A DNA stretch of 64,000 nucleotides, taken from the NCBI GenBank assembly GCA_033557465.1, contig JAWIIG010000039.1:2728001-2792000 (forward strand). Reading direction: 5' to 3'. Positions 20,188-31,017 of this stretch are shown here, piece by piece. Position 1 is the stretch's first letter. Each line of letters starts with the position of its first letter. Below the pieces are notes generated by a model. It was not told where the DNA came from and searched no databases. It was given only the letters and a program-made list of their open reading frames with translations. Made by a program: the position numbers and the translations under genes. The stretch is from Ichthyophis bannanicus. Lineage: Eukaryota; Chordata; Amphibia; Gymnophiona; Ichthyophiidae.

Positions 20188-20296
20188 ACATAAAGCATAT
20201 TTATACACAAAACGAATATGATGGAGCTTAACTCCTCCATTATCATATGAAAATCCTCAATGAATTAATTAAACTATAAATCCCACATGCATGTAA

Positions 20297-20487
20297 AGCA
20301 CAGTTACTTACCTGTAACAGGTGATCTCTGGGAACAGCAGGAATAAGTCTTCACATACGGGTATTGTCGGTACCGACGGAGCCTGCGCGGGAACGCTCCC
20401 CAGCGTCCAGAAAGAAAGCTTTTGGGAGCATCCCACAGCGCCTGCGCGCTGCCTTCCTGCCTTTCCCAACCGCCTCTCTCCAGTTCG
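20297..20487. repeat. Solo DIRS-I terminal repeat
   Basis: Matches the left end of copy B (22727-22915): AGCACAGTTACTTACCTG, GGGAACAGCAGGAATAAG and GTCGGTACCGACGGAG in order. No DIRS coding sequence adjoins it; CR1 DNA starts at 20488. It is either a solo terminal repeat or a truncated insertion. Confidence 0.75.
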
Positions 20488-20704
20488 AAGAAAATATTTT
20501 TTCACTCAACGTGTAATCAAACTCTGTAATTTGCTACCGGATGATGTAGTAAAAGCTGCTAGTGTAACTGGGTTTAAAAAAGGTTTGGACACGTTCCTGG
20601 AAAAAAGGTCCATAAACCATTATTAAAAAGGGACCCAGGATATCAATGCTTGACCCAATACAAGCATTGTGGAACCTATGTCTTTTGGGGAAGCTGCTAG
20701 GTAC
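20488..20704 (+). mobile_element. CR1-a 3' fragment (plus strand)
   Basis: Codes for the CR1-a C-terminus ([17 protein letters not shown], then FKKGLDTFLEKRSINHY, stop) and part of the 3' UTR. It breaks off before the CR1 terminus. It is the only CR1-a piece here on the plus strand. Confidence 0.8.
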
Positions 20705-20908
20705 TGTGATGAAGAAGATGCTAGTGAGCCTATGGAGATAGGAAAAACTAGTGAATGTACCTTTAAAGAATGTGACAGGTCTGCAATACACACACTGCAG
20801 AGTGCAGCTAGAGGGAGTAAGCACAGAGAGTCTGAAGTTAAGTTGCCACACCCAAGCTATCCTGAGGTAGTTACAAACTTAGGGGATGATCACACACACC
20901 TGGGGGGA
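20705..20908. other. Unassigned sequence
   Basis: About 200 bp between two CR1 pieces. A short open frame (CDEEDASEPMEIGKTSE) shows no domain I recognise. It may belong with 22509-22726 as one older unit split by CR1-b. Confidence 0.35.
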
Positions 20909-22508
20909 AACAGAAACATAGAAACATGATGACAGAAGAAGACCACAAGGCCCATCTAGTCTGTCCTTCCATAACAACTACAACAGTCCACTTTTTACCT
21001 TTAGAGATCCTCTGTGTTGGTCCCATGCTTTTTTGAATTCAGTTACTGTCCTCATCTCTACCACCTCCACTGGGAGACTATTCCACGGATCCACTACTCT
21101 TTCCGTAAAGAAATATTTTCGCATATCACTCCTGAATCTATCTCCCTTCACCCTCATCCCATGTCCCCTCGTAGCAGAACTTGCTTTCAATTGAAAGAGG
21201 CTCTCTCCCTGAACATTTATGCCACGGAGGTATTTAAACATCTCAATCATATCACCTCTATCCCGCCTTTCCTCTAAGGTGTACATATTAAGATCCTTAA
21301 GTCTGTCCTCATATGCTTTATAATGAAGCCCATTAATCATTTTAGTAGCAACCCTCTGCACCGACTCCATCCTGTTCACATCCTTTTGAAGGTGCGGTCT
21401 CCAGAATTGCACACCATACTCCAAATGAGGTCGCACCAAAGACTTATACAGAGGCATTATCACCTCCTTTTTTCTGCTAGCCATTCCTCTCCGTATGCAC
21501 CCAAGCATCCTTCTAGCTTTTGCCGTCGCCTTTTCTACCTGTTTAGCTACTTTAAGATCATCAGACACAACCACGCCTAGGTCCCGCTCTTCTTTAGTGG
21601 ACAAAAGTACTTCACCTCCTATACTGTATTGCTCCCTTGGATTGCTGCAGCCCAAATGCATGACCTTACATTTTTTTAACATTAAATCCCAGCTGCCAAA
21701 TTCTAGACCATTCTTCAAGCTTAGCTAGATCCCTCCTCATGTTATCTACACCTTCCTGGGTGTCTACTCTATTGCAGATTTTGCCGCAAAGAGGCAAACC
21801 TTACCCGACAGCCCTTCCGCTATATCACTAACAAAGATGTTAAAAAGAATCGGACCAAGGACAGATCCCTGGGGCACACCACTGGTAACATCCTTCTCCT
21901 CAGAGTGAGCTCCATTTACTTGTACTCTTTGTCGCCTCCCACCCAACCAATTTCTAACCCAAGCAGTAACTTTAGGGTCCATCCCTAGGGTGCTCAATTT
22001 GTTTATAAGTCGCCTGTGAGGAACAGTGTCAAAGGCTTTACTGAAATCTAAATACACTACATCTAGAGCTCTCCCCTCGGTCCAACTCCCTGGTCACCCA
22101 GTCAAAGAAATCAATCAGATTTGTCTGACAAGACCTGCCTCTGGTGAATCCATGCTGCCTCGGATCCTGTAATCCGCCGGACTCCAGAAACCTCACTATT
22201 TTCTCTTTCAGCAGCGTTTCCAATAATTTACTCACCACCGAAGTTAAACTAACCGGCCTGTAGTTTTCAACCACTTCCTTACTTCCGCTTTTGTGTAAAG
22301 GCATCACATGAGCCTCTCTCCAGTACTTTGGCACCACTCCCGACTCCAACGAGGCATTGAAAAGGTCAGTCAGTGGAGTTGCTAGAATGTCCCCAAGTTC
22401 CCTCAGTATTCTAGGGTGTATCCCATCCGGTCCCATCACTTTGTCTACTTTAAGTTGAGCTACTTTCTCACGAACACAGTCTTCTGAAAATTGTTCAAGA
22501 TGTCCCTC
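20909..22508 (-). mobile_element. CR1-b LINE, 5'-truncated
   Basis: A second CR1 family. Its minus strand ends in ATGTTTCTATGTTTCTG, which differs from the AACATAAG-type tail of CR1-a. The RT sequence is clearly related but distinct. About 1.6 kb remain; EN and ORF1 are missing. Confidence 0.82.
20978..22439 (-). pseudogene. CR1-b reverse transcriptase (broken)
   Basis: Pieces in order on the minus strand: [60 protein letters not shown] and [16 protein letters not shown] frame break comes next where the FADDT catalytic motif should be; the frame ends [12 protein letters not shown]. After that come [30 protein letters not shown] and MRKYFFTERVVD. Disruptions near 22055 and 21750 split it in three. 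The missing catalytic motif shows it is dead. CR1-b is more decayed than CR1-a. Confidence 0.82.
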
Positions 22509-22726
22509 GCTTCTGTTCTTATTTGGGGAGTGAGAGAGACCCAGACAGAGAAGCAGCTTTATAAGCCCTGCTTAGAAGGAGAGAAAGGGAAGAAGAAGAG
22601 GGAGAAGGCGACGAAGCAACACCAAGAAAGGCAGCCGGAGGGGCTGTAGTTGCAGGATAAGAGAAAGTTCCAGAGGCCAGCAGTTCCAAGGTGGAGAGCT
22701 CCAAGGAGAAGCCGTCAGGAGAGGTA
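22509..22726. other. Unassigned purine-rich sequence
   Basis: About 220 bp rich in GA (GAGAAAGGGAAGAAGAAGAG) between CR1-b and DIRS-I copy B. No gene or known repeat is recognised. Confidence 0.35.
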
Positions 22727-23085
22727 CAGCACAGTTACTTACCTGTAACAGGAGATCTCTGGGAACAGCAGGAATAAGTCTTCACATATGGGTATCGTCG
22801 GTACCGACGGAGCTTGCACAGAACGCTCCCCAGCGTCCAGAAAGCTTTTGGGAGCATCCCACAGCGCCTGCACGCTGCCTTCCCGCCTTTCCCAACCGCC
22901 TCTCTCCATTCGAGTTTTAAGCTGAGACAAAAAGAGAGAGAGGAAAGGAAAGATAGATAGAGATACACAACTCCTAGCGGAGGTGGGTGGGTTGTAAAGA
23001 CTTATTCCTGCTGTTCCCAGAGATCACCTGTTACAGGTAAGTGCTATCTCCAGGAACAAGGAGGAATGAGTCTTCACATATGGGG
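22727..23085 (-). repeat. DIRS-I copy B 3' inverted terminal repeat and internal complementary region
   Basis: 22727-22915 is the terminal repeat in inverted orientation relative to the 5' end. 22995-23085 joins the complement of this end (GACTTATTCCTGCTGTTCCC) to the complement of the other end (TATCTCCAGGAACAAG). This is the internal complementary region that lets DIRS cDNA close into a circle. Confidence 0.8.
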
Positions 23086-23198
23086 ACTCCCCAGCTAGAG
23101 ATGCCAGGGAGATCCCCAAGGTTGTGAGTCCCTGAGAAGGGCTCTACCTTCCCCCATGGATCTCGGTCATCCAACCAGGGATGGGGGGAAGGAGTTGA

Positions 23199-24330
23199 TT
23201 AGGTATGGAACAGGTGTTTGAGAACAGCCTGACCAAACAAGGCATCCCGGCGGGAGTCCTTGTCCAAGCAGTAATGGGCTGTAAAGGTATGAACCGAGGC
23301 CCAGGTGGCCGCTCGACAGATTTGGTCGATGGACACAGAGTTTAGATGAGCCATAGAGGCTGCCATGGCCCTCACATTGTGAGCTGTGACATGACCCTCC
23401 AGAGAAAGGTTCTTACTCTGCTGGCGAAAGAAATACACTGAGCAATCCAATTGGACAGAGTTCTCTTAGAGACTGGAAGTCCTAAATGAGAGGGATCAAA
23501 AGCAACAAAGAGTTGAGAGGACTTTCTATGTTGCTGTGTCCTTTGTAAGTAAAAAGCGAGCGCTCTCTTACAATCCAGGGTATGGAGAGTCCTCTCTGCA
23601 CTTGATGCATGAGGTCCTGGAAAAAAGACAGGTAAATATACCTCCTGCTTCAGATGAAAAGGTGAGACCACTTTAGGCATAAAGTGTGGATTAGTCCTGA
23701 GGAGTACCTTGTCATGATGGAACCTTGTATAAGGAGGATTAGCCACCAAGGCTTGCAGCTCACTGATGCGGCGAGCTGAGGTGACTGCAATGAGAAAAAT
23801 AACCTTCCAGGAAAGGAATTTCAAGGAGGAAGTGGCTAAGGGTTCAAAGGGTGGCTTCATAAGCTGGCCAAGAACCAAATTCAAGTCCCATGCCACTGGA
23901 GGTGGTCTAATGGGAGGTTTAGTTAAAAGAAGGCCTCTCATGAATCTTGCAATAAAAGGATGAGAGGAAATAGGCTGTCCATTGAGAGGCTTAAGGGATG
24001 CTACAATAGCACTCAAATGGACTCTTACTGAATTTGTTTTAAGGCCTGCATGGGATAAATGCAGCAAATACTCTAGTAAAGAATTCAGAGATATTGCAAG
24101 AGGGTTAAGACCCTTCTCTGCACACCAAATGGTAAACCTTTTCCATTTAAAGCATAGGAACGCCTAGTGGAAGGCTTTCTGGAAGCATGAAGGATATCCT
24201 TCACCTGCTGAGAAAGATGCAAATCTTGAAGGTCTAGGCCTTCAGCAACCAGGCCCTGAGATGAAAAGACTGGGGATTTGGGTGCCACAACGTTCCCTCC
24301 TCCTGGGACAGGAGGTCTGGAGGAGATCCC
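23199..24330 (-). pseudogene. DIRS-I copy B tyrosine recombinase (broken)
   Basis: The recombinase inserts the circular DIRS DNA. The N-terminal part (HLSQQVKDILHASRKPSTRR) lies in the frame that ends at 24085. A shift leads to 24067-23372, with VAWDLNLVLGQL and catalytic Arg in SARRISELQAL. Another shift gives 23450-23199 with the HxxR motif AHNVRAMA and catalytic Tyr in TAHYCLDKD. All three catalytic blocks are visible. The gene is split by two frameshifts. It lies 3' of RNase H, the vertebrate DIRS order. Confidence 0.85.
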
Positions 24331-25067
24331 AAGTCCAGGGAGGGAGCTTGAGAGAGATGCAGAAGTAGAAGTAGAGGGTACCACACTTGGCGTGGCCAAC
24401 GTGGTGCTATGAGGATCATAGACCCCTTGTCTCTCTGAAGCTTGAACAGTGTCTTGGGAATTAGGGGAATGGGTGGAAAGGCATAGAGGAAGTCTTGCCC
24501 CCAGTGAAGGAGGAAGGCATCCCTGGCCTGAACTCCCTGACACGAAATCCTGGAACAGAACCGGGGAAGTTTGGCATTCCACGGACTTGCAAACAGGTCT
24601 ATGTCTGGGGTTCCCCAAATTCGAAAGATCCTGGCTATCTGGTCCCCATGGAGGGACCATTCGTGTTGAAGCAGAACTCGACTGAGTCTGTCTGCCCAAG
24701 AGTTTTGAAACCCTGGAAGATACACTGCCATGAGATGAATTTGATGCTCTCTGGCGAAGGCCCACAATCTCAAAGCTTCGTTGCAAAGCGACAGATAGCC
24801 AGTCCCCCCCTGCTTGTTCACGTAGAACATGGCTACTTGGTTGTCCGTGTGGATGAGGACTGTCTTGTAGCTGAGCAGGGTGTGGAAGACTCCGAGAGCT
24901 AGAAAAATTGCTCTGAGCTCTAAGAGGTTGATATGTAGAGATGTCTCCTGTGGAGACCAGATGCCATGGGTGGAGAGATCTTGTAGATGAGCTCCCCAAC
25001 CCCTTGGAGAGGCATCTGTTGTAAGGGTTGCTTGGGGTAACAACTGTTGAAAGGGGAACCCCAGCAA
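24234..25067 (-). pseudogene. DIRS-I copy B RNase H domain
   Basis: RNase H degrades the RNA strand during DIRS replication. The frame shows TLTTDASPRGWGAHL (first catalytic Asp), INLLELRAIFLAL (Glu), VLIHTDNQVAMFYVNKQGG (Asp) and NSWADRLSR (last Asp). A C-terminal domain follows with PDIDLFASPWNAKLPRFCSR and IAPRWPRQVWYP, conserved among DIRS. It shares the RT frame, but a TAA at 25179-25181 now separates them. The 277 codons themselves are uninterrupted. Confidence 0.85.
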
Positions 25068-25178
25068 CAGATTTTGAGTGGACTTCCACCACTGGAGAGA
25101 CCAAAAGAGGCGACTGGAGGTTGCTATTTTGTCTGACAGGCACCCTGATGCCTGGGTCCATTGGGTGGACAGAGTCCA

Positions 25179-26288
25179 TTAAGCTGCCCTCATGTGAAGG
25201 CGAGCGTAAGGAACCACATGCACGGTGGATGCCATGTGGCCTAAGAGTTGTAACATCTCTCGAGCAGTTAAATGTGACTTTAACTGAATTTGTGAGGCTA
25301 ACTGCATCAAGCGTAGGCAACGGGCCTGGGGAAGATAGGCCCTTGCAGTTGTGGTATCCAGCAAGGCCCCTATGAACTCTAATGACTGAGTAGGGGTGAG
25401 ATGGGATTTTGGGATGTTTATTAAAAGTCCCAGATACTGAAGAACACGCCTTGTGCAGGCTAGGGAAGCCTGGGCCTCTGAATGGGATGGAGCTCGGATG
25501 AGCCAGTCGTCCAGATATGGGAATACAAATATTCCTAGAGTGCGTAGAAATGCAGCTACTATTGCCATGCATTTTGTGAACACTCTTGGTGCAGAGGCCA
25601 GACCGAAGGGAAGCACTCTGTATTGATAGTGCTTTCCTTGATAAAGGAACCGAAGGAACCTTCTGTGTGTTGGATGGATGAGGACATGGGTGTACGCATC
25701 CTTGAGATCTAGAGAACAAAGCCAATCCTGACTCTGAAGGTATGGAAGGAGAGCACCGAGAGAAATCATCTTGAATTTCTCTTTGCATAGAAACTTGTTC
25801 AATTCTCTGCAATCTAAAATGGGTCTGTAGCCCCTTGTTTTCTTTGGGATAAGAAAATAGGGGGAGTAGAACCCTGAGCCCTGGTGAAGAAGGGGTACTT
25901 CTTCTATTGCCTTTTGGGCAAGAAGGATAGCAATCTCCTGACCCAGAAGGTCGAGGAGAGATGTTGGAGAATTGAACTGTCTCACCATGGTGTGAGGAGG
26001 AAGGTTTAAGAAATGAAGCTTGTACCCCTCCCTTATGATGGAGAGGGTCCATTGCTCTGCTGTGATTTGTTCCCATCTGGGAGCAAAGTGAGCTAACCTT
26101 CCTGGAATGGTGAGAGGCTCTGGTTCTTCTAGAGCCAGAAAGGCTAAGTTCTCTAGCTGTAAGTCAAAGGCCCTGAGGAGGCTGAGGCTGTTGGGCAGTA
26201 GCAGTCCTTGCAGCCTTAGGCTTCGCTTGTTAAGGTTGTAGCTGACGCTTTGTAGCAAAACGACCTGCAGAAGTTGCCTGCTGACCAT
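25179..26288 (-). pseudogene. DIRS-I copy B reverse transcriptase
   Basis: A 369-codon frame with the DIRS/Ty3-like RT. It shows YFLIPKKTRGYRPILD, CSLDLKDAYTHVLIHP (first Asp), YRVLPFGLASAPRVF, and FPYLDDWLIRA (catalytic DD). The connection segment is YLGLLINIPKSHLTPTQ. The frame ends with TAA at 25179-25181 before RNase H, where relatives read on. A second frame stays open across the same DNA (26076-24085) and leads into the recombinase. The catalytic residues are intact in this piece. Confidence 0.87.
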
Positions 26289-26399
26289 AAACAGGATAAT
26301 ATTTCCCCTTTTTGGGAAAGAAAGCCTTTTTGAACAGCCTTTTTTTTAACAGGAGCAGAAGTAGACTTTGAAAATCTATCTAAAGCAGAATTTTCAGCA

Positions 26400-26743
26400 T
26401 CCATCTGAGTGGCCTTTGCTTGCCAATCCTTGCCAAAAAGGTTTTCACCTGTACAAGGAAGATTTCCTAGTCCATCCTGAACCCAGGGTTCCAAATCAGA
26501 AGCTTGCAACCAAGCAACTCTGCGTGCACCTATGGCAATAGCCGAGGCTCTGCTGGCACACTCAAAAGAGTCAAAGGCTGCACGGTTGGAAAATTTGGAA
26601 ACATCCTGGGCATGTTTAAGCCAGGTGAGAAACTCCTCCCTTTTATCTTCTGAAATAAAAGGAGATAAAGTTTGCAGATGATCTGTAACTTCTTTTAGAA
26701 ACATCCCCATATAGAGACTATAGGAGTTGATTCTGGCAGCAAG
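26400..26743 (-). pseudogene. DIRS-I copy B gag C-terminal part
   Basis: Codes for the end of gag: RINSYSLYMGMFLKEV, WLKHAQDVSKFSNRAAFDSFE, and GENLFGKDWQAKATQ. It is cut off from the rest of gag (28985-30265) by the LINE insertion at 26744. The same blocks occur in copies A and C. Confidence 0.8.
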
Positions 26744-27135
26744 CAGAATTATAATGAAAGTACACTCCTTCCAACACATAACACCAATACTAGCATTCCT
26801 GCACTGGTTACCAATACAAAGCAGGATAATATATAAAACAATAATAACTTCATTCAAAGCCTTAAATGACATGGCTCCAATCACACTAAGTAAACTAATT
26901 AGCAAAGAACCACAAATAGCTACTCACAGAAAAGGACACTCAAATAAACTAAGGACCCCTAATGATTTCATAAAAGCAAATAAATTAACTAATAACAGAG
27001 CCTTTTCACACGCAGCCCCAACCATTTGGAATTCCCTTCCTGAGGACCTACGAACTATAACCGAGATTAGGGAAATCCGTAAAAAACTGAAAACCTATCT
27101 ATTTGCTATGCACTACTGCAACACAGATAATCCCC

Positions 27136-28636
27136 CTAGATCTTTGCCAACACGGGTTCAGAGAGTATCATGGAGTTGAGACCCTACTCACCTTCCTATT
27201 CAACAATATAATCACAGGCATTGATAAACTCTGACAAGGTTTTGTGCTCATCTTCTTAGACATTGCTGCGGCGTTCGATTCGGTACATCATGAGCTTCTC
27301 CTCGGGCGACTAAAAGAGAAGGGAATCTGCAATACTGTGCTCGAATGGTGCAAGTCCTATTTAGATAGACGATGGCAATATGTAAAATCCGGATCAGAAG
27401 AATCAAAACAATTCCATCAAACACAAGGTGTGCCTCAAGGGTCCTCTCTACCATCTCTCCTTTTCAATATATACATGCAACCCATCTGCAATATCATCAG
27501 ATCATTTAACGTGAGCTGTTTGATATATGCGGATGACATACTCTTATACATGCCGTTCTCAACAGTTCAAATGGACCTTACGCCACTGGTGGAGTGTTTT
27601 AATGCGGTATCAGATTGGTTACAATCCCAAAACCTCCGCATCCAGTACAAGAAAACGGAGGTGCTGTTCATCTCGAGAGACCCCGACTTTACTCCGCCAT
27701 CCCATGTAAGAGTCAAGGAAGCAGAATTGCAAACCAGAGAAACAATAAAATACCTTGGTGTCACCCTAGACCAACATCTGGACATGAAATCTCACATAAG
27801 CAACATAGTCAAAGCTGTTTATTTCAAAATCCGTTCACTCAGGCATCTGCGCTCCCTACTGGACCCTGATGATTTCCGAACCATATACCAAGCTCTAATC
27901 TTACTCCACTTTGACTTTGCTAATTCCATCTTACAAGGTCTCCCTCAATCTACACTGAACCCGTTACAACTGGCCATGAATGCCGCAGCAAGGGTCCTCC
28001 ACGGAGCTTCTAGAAGTGACCATGTGACTCCCATTCTAAAACAGCTTCACTGGCTCCCTATACATGGAAGGATTATCTTTAAAACTTTACTCCTCTCATT
28101 CAAGACCATCAATCGCCTCTCTTCCACGGCACTTACGGAGCTCATTCACACAGTGCCCCCCAACAGATCCAGAAGGGCAACAGCCCTAAACCTGCTAATA
28201 ACCCCGAAGGCCTTGACCAAATGCAACAGTACAACTGCAAATAGGGCTTTCAGTCTCTATGTCCTCAAATGTTGGAATGCACTACCTCCAGACATTCGAT
28301 CCATTGTAGACCTCTCTCAATTCAGGAAGGCAATCAAATTTCACCTCTTCCTCCAATACTACCCAGCCAGCAATGGAATCTAAGTAACCCCACCTAAGAA
28401 GATATCCATTCTTAGTGTTGATATATTCCTAACCTCCAAATGATTACTGCATTTGACATAGCTCTTTGTAAATATTATTTCATGTATATAGTTCAACCCT
28501 GTTAGCCAAGTTGATACGCCTGTTCTATGTAAAACCAAACTGACTGTTGTCTTCGTCGTTCTGTTATATTGTAAACCGCGCTGATATTGAATAGTGCGGT
28601 ATATAAGCAACTGTAATAAATAAAAAATAAATAAAA
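27136..28636 (+). mobile_element. L2-a LINE nested in L2-b
   Basis: A 5'-truncated L2-a with RT and the 3' terminus GTGCGGTATATAAGC plus an AATAAA-rich tail. L2-b 3' UTR resumes at about 28637. Confidence 0.82.
27141..28383 (+). pseudogene. L2-a reverse transcriptase, truncated
   Basis: Begins with GFREYHGVETLLTFLF. A TGA interrupts near 27234, and then 379 codons run to the stop at 28381-28383. Motifs are FLDIAAAFDSVHHELLL (first catalytic Asp), TQGVPQGSSLPSLLFNIY, CLIYADDILLYM (catalytic DD), KYLGVTLDQHLDMK and LKQLHWLPIHGRI. EN and RT fingers are missing. It is more than half of an L2 RT with a single internal stop. Confidence 0.85.
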
Positions 28637-28984
28637 ATCCTTCAATTAACTCGGATAAAGGCTAAAAGACACTTAACTGAGTCAGATTAAATCCAACAAC
28701 TTAAACAGATAATATACTGAGCTGAAAATAGACCGTGATTCAATTTCAAAGTGCCCCCAAACTTGTAAATGTATATAGTTTATAATGTCTGTTTTTGTTT
28801 TGACATGTATTAACATATGCTGTTAGCTAATATTTGTTTACTGCTACAAGATGTTTACTGTTACAAGATGTTCAATGTAAAACCAAGCTTCTGCTTTGTT
28901 GATTGTTGTTTTATTGTAAACCGCAACTGATCTCTGGAAGATGCGGTCTATAAATGATTGTTAAATAAAAATAAATAAAAGCAT

Positions 28985-30265
28985 ATTGGCTTGGAAAATT
29001 CTCCTGCCAAAAGCATCTAAGGTTCAGCATTCTCTTCCTGGAGGATTAGATGAGTGCCTTTTTGCACTCTTTATCTTCTTCATAGCAGACTCCACCACAA
29101 TAGAGTGGTGAGGAAGCTCAGTCTTATGAAAGACAGGACAAGGAGGAACTCGGTACATGGTGTCTAACCTACGAGAATGAGGGGAGGTGGTGAGAGGAGT
29201 CTCCCATATGCCCAACATGTGATCATAAAGGATCTCATGAATTGGTAAGGTAGCTGCTTCTTTAGGAGCCTTAGGATATTGTAAAATATCCAATTTTTTG
29301 GTTCTAGGCTCTGCCTCAGGGGCCACTGAAATGGAGAGGCCCCTGGCCACCTCCCTAATGAAGTCTTGAAAAGACAAGTCTTCTGGAGGAGACATTCTTC
29401 TTTTTGGAGAAGAGGGCTCCTGAGGAAGGAGTACCGATGCTTCGACAGAAGCCTCTGATTCATCAGAGTCTTCGGAGGAATCGAAGTATCGCCTGTCTGG
29501 ATGCTCCTGCAGAGCCCGATACGCGTACCGAGTGGTATCGACATCGGGAGTGATCGGTACCGATTCGGTACCGATGGGCATCACAGAACAGGGTACCGCT
29601 GCAGTCGACACCGAAGCCGATGTCGATGCAATCGGTACCGGCACCGATATCGGTACCGGTGCCGGAACCGGTACCGACAACTGAGTTTGTTGCGGTACCG
29701 GAGGCGTCGCAGCTTGTATGAATGTCGTAATGGCACGCTGCATGGTCAGAATATTCTGATCCATCGACGCCACCAATGTATGGATGTCGGTACCAGTGGA
29801 ACCCACCGGTACCCCAGAACATGGCAACAGGTGATCAGTCGAGGCCGAGCCATCGATGTCAACCTGTGACCCCATAGATAAAGCTTTGGAAGCCGGAGCC
29901 TCCAACCGGGGTAATTTTGCCGGTGCGGAATCCTCGAGAGCAAGCCCGGAGGCATCTCGATACTTGGAGGGAGATCTACCCTTCGAGGACCGGCTGGACT
30001 TATGTTTGGTTACCTGAGATCCATGGGAGGAAGAAGCAGCCCTCGAAGACGTCGATGCCACTGAAGCTGCATCAGAGGGAAACAGGGTACTGAGCTTGGC
30101 CGCTCGATTCTGTCAACCTCTTTTAGACATCATGGAACAGGACTCACAATCCGTGATGGAGTGGTCAGGACCCAATCATTTTAGACACCAGTCATGGGTG
30201 TCGGCGACAGAAATAGTGCCGCTGCACTTCGTGCACTTTTTAAACCCGGAAGCGGGCTTTTCCAT
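28985..30265 (-). pseudogene. DIRS-I copy B gag N-terminal and central part
   Basis: The start is near 30265 with FKKCTKCSGTISVADTHDW. A TGA follows where copy A has the next Cys, so the Cys/His cluster is truncated. The 345-codon frame 30061-29024 then gives the Ser-rich segment, a PVPAPVPISVPVPIAST-type Pro/Val linker, SEDSDESEASVEA and SPPEDLSFQDFIREVARG. The DNA is studded with GGTACC. The insertion at 26744-28979 separates the C-terminus. Confidence 0.82.
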
Positions 30266-30429
30266 GAGGAAAATTTTTCCTAGGCCTAAGGCCCAAAAAG
30301 AAAAAATGCACAGAAGTGGGAACGGTTTTTTTTTTTGTTTGTTTGTTTTTTTAAAGAAGAAAGAAAGAAAAGACCAGCGGTACCGGTCCGAAAAGAAAAG
30401 AAGGCAGACGCGCGACCAAAGAAATAAAG

Positions 30430-30654
30430 AAAAATAAAGAACTTCTTCAGTGGTGACAGGAACACGACCTGCTGGCTCTGCGGAAAAGAAGAACTGGAGA
30501 GAGGCGGTTGGGAAAGGCGGGAAAGCAGCGCGCAGGTGCTGTGGGATGCTCCCAAAAGCTTTCTTTCTGGACGATGGGGAGCGTTCCCGCGCAGGCTCCG
30601 TCGGTACCGATGATACCCATATGTGAAGACTCATTCCTGCTTGTTCCTGGAGAT
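30430..30654 (-). repeat. DIRS-I copy B 5' terminal repeat
   Basis: Matches the terminal repeat at 22727-22915 in inverted orientation and that of copy A. The last bases on the plus strand are TTGTTCCTGGAGAT. Confidence 0.82.
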
Positions 30655-31015
30655 TATCTCTTACTGTATCACACCATAAACCTTGTATATAGTTAATATT
30701 AACCATATATGTCTTAACATATGTATTCTCCTATTATGTAAATAGTTTGAGTTATTGAACCTAATGTTACCCTTTCCATGTTCAAAGTTCCCTATTACTA
30801 TTATATGTAACTGCTAACTTTGCAGAGTTAAATGTTAAATGTGAACCGCTGCTGATCACTGGAAGGAGCAGTATAAAAATGAGTTACAAATAAATAAATA
30901 AATAAAAATGTATACTCCATGTTTACTGTAACTTTGTTTCATTGTTACTCTTGAGTTGTTTGCAAACTGCTTTGACCCACCAAAAAGCGGTATTAAAGCA
31001 CTGCTAAATAAATAA
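30655..31015 (+). mobile_element. Two LINE 3' ends in tandem
   Basis: 30655-30907 ends GGAAGGAGCAGTATAAAAATG with an AATAAATA tail. 30908-31015 ends AAAAAGCGGTATTAAAGC with AAATAAATAA. Both are L2-like 3' termini without coding DNA, from strongly truncated insertions. Confidence 0.65.
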
Positions 31016-31017
31016 GA

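Larger units (their letters stand above)
14775..20296 (+). mobile_element. L2-b LINE copy 1, heavily interrupted
   Basis: An L2-type LINE of the same family as 38571-47625. In order it holds endonuclease (15087-15719), the rest of EN and a linker (16032-17146), RT fingers and palm (16936-17893) and the RT 3' part (19536-20187). Four later insertions cut it: a CORE-SINE, an L2 tail, a 39-bp mini-insert and a CR1-a. Several stops and frameshifts show that it is old. A DIRS terminal repeat begins near 20297, where the 3' part ends. Confidence 0.85.
26744..28979 (+). mobile_element. L2-b 3' part inserted in DIRS-I copy B
   Basis: An L2-b LINE fragment: RT C-terminus at 26744-27135 (LAFLHWLPIQSRIIYKTI, FSHAAPTIWNSLPEDLR) and 3' UTR at 28637-28979 ending GATGCGGTCTATAAATG with an AAATA-type tail. 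A 5-base direct repeat, AAGCA, is a possible target duplication. An L2-a is nested at 27136-28636. DIRS gag resumes at 28980. Confidence 0.82.
22727..30654 (-). mobile_element. DIRS-I retrotransposon copy B, full length, decayed
   Basis: A complete DIRS element on the minus strand: 5' terminal repeat (30430-30654), gag, RT, RNase H, tyrosine recombinase, internal complementary region and inverted 3' terminal repeat. It holds an insertion of about 2.24 kb (26744-28979) inside gag; without this it is about 5.7 kb, the usual DIRS size. Lack of long target duplication and the inverted ends fit DIRS. Stops and frameshifts in each gene show inactivation. Confidence 0.88.

Noticed and set aside
22995..23085. 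Third separate DIRS insertion at this place
   Set aside because: The sequence joins complements of both ends of copy B, so it is its internal complementary region.
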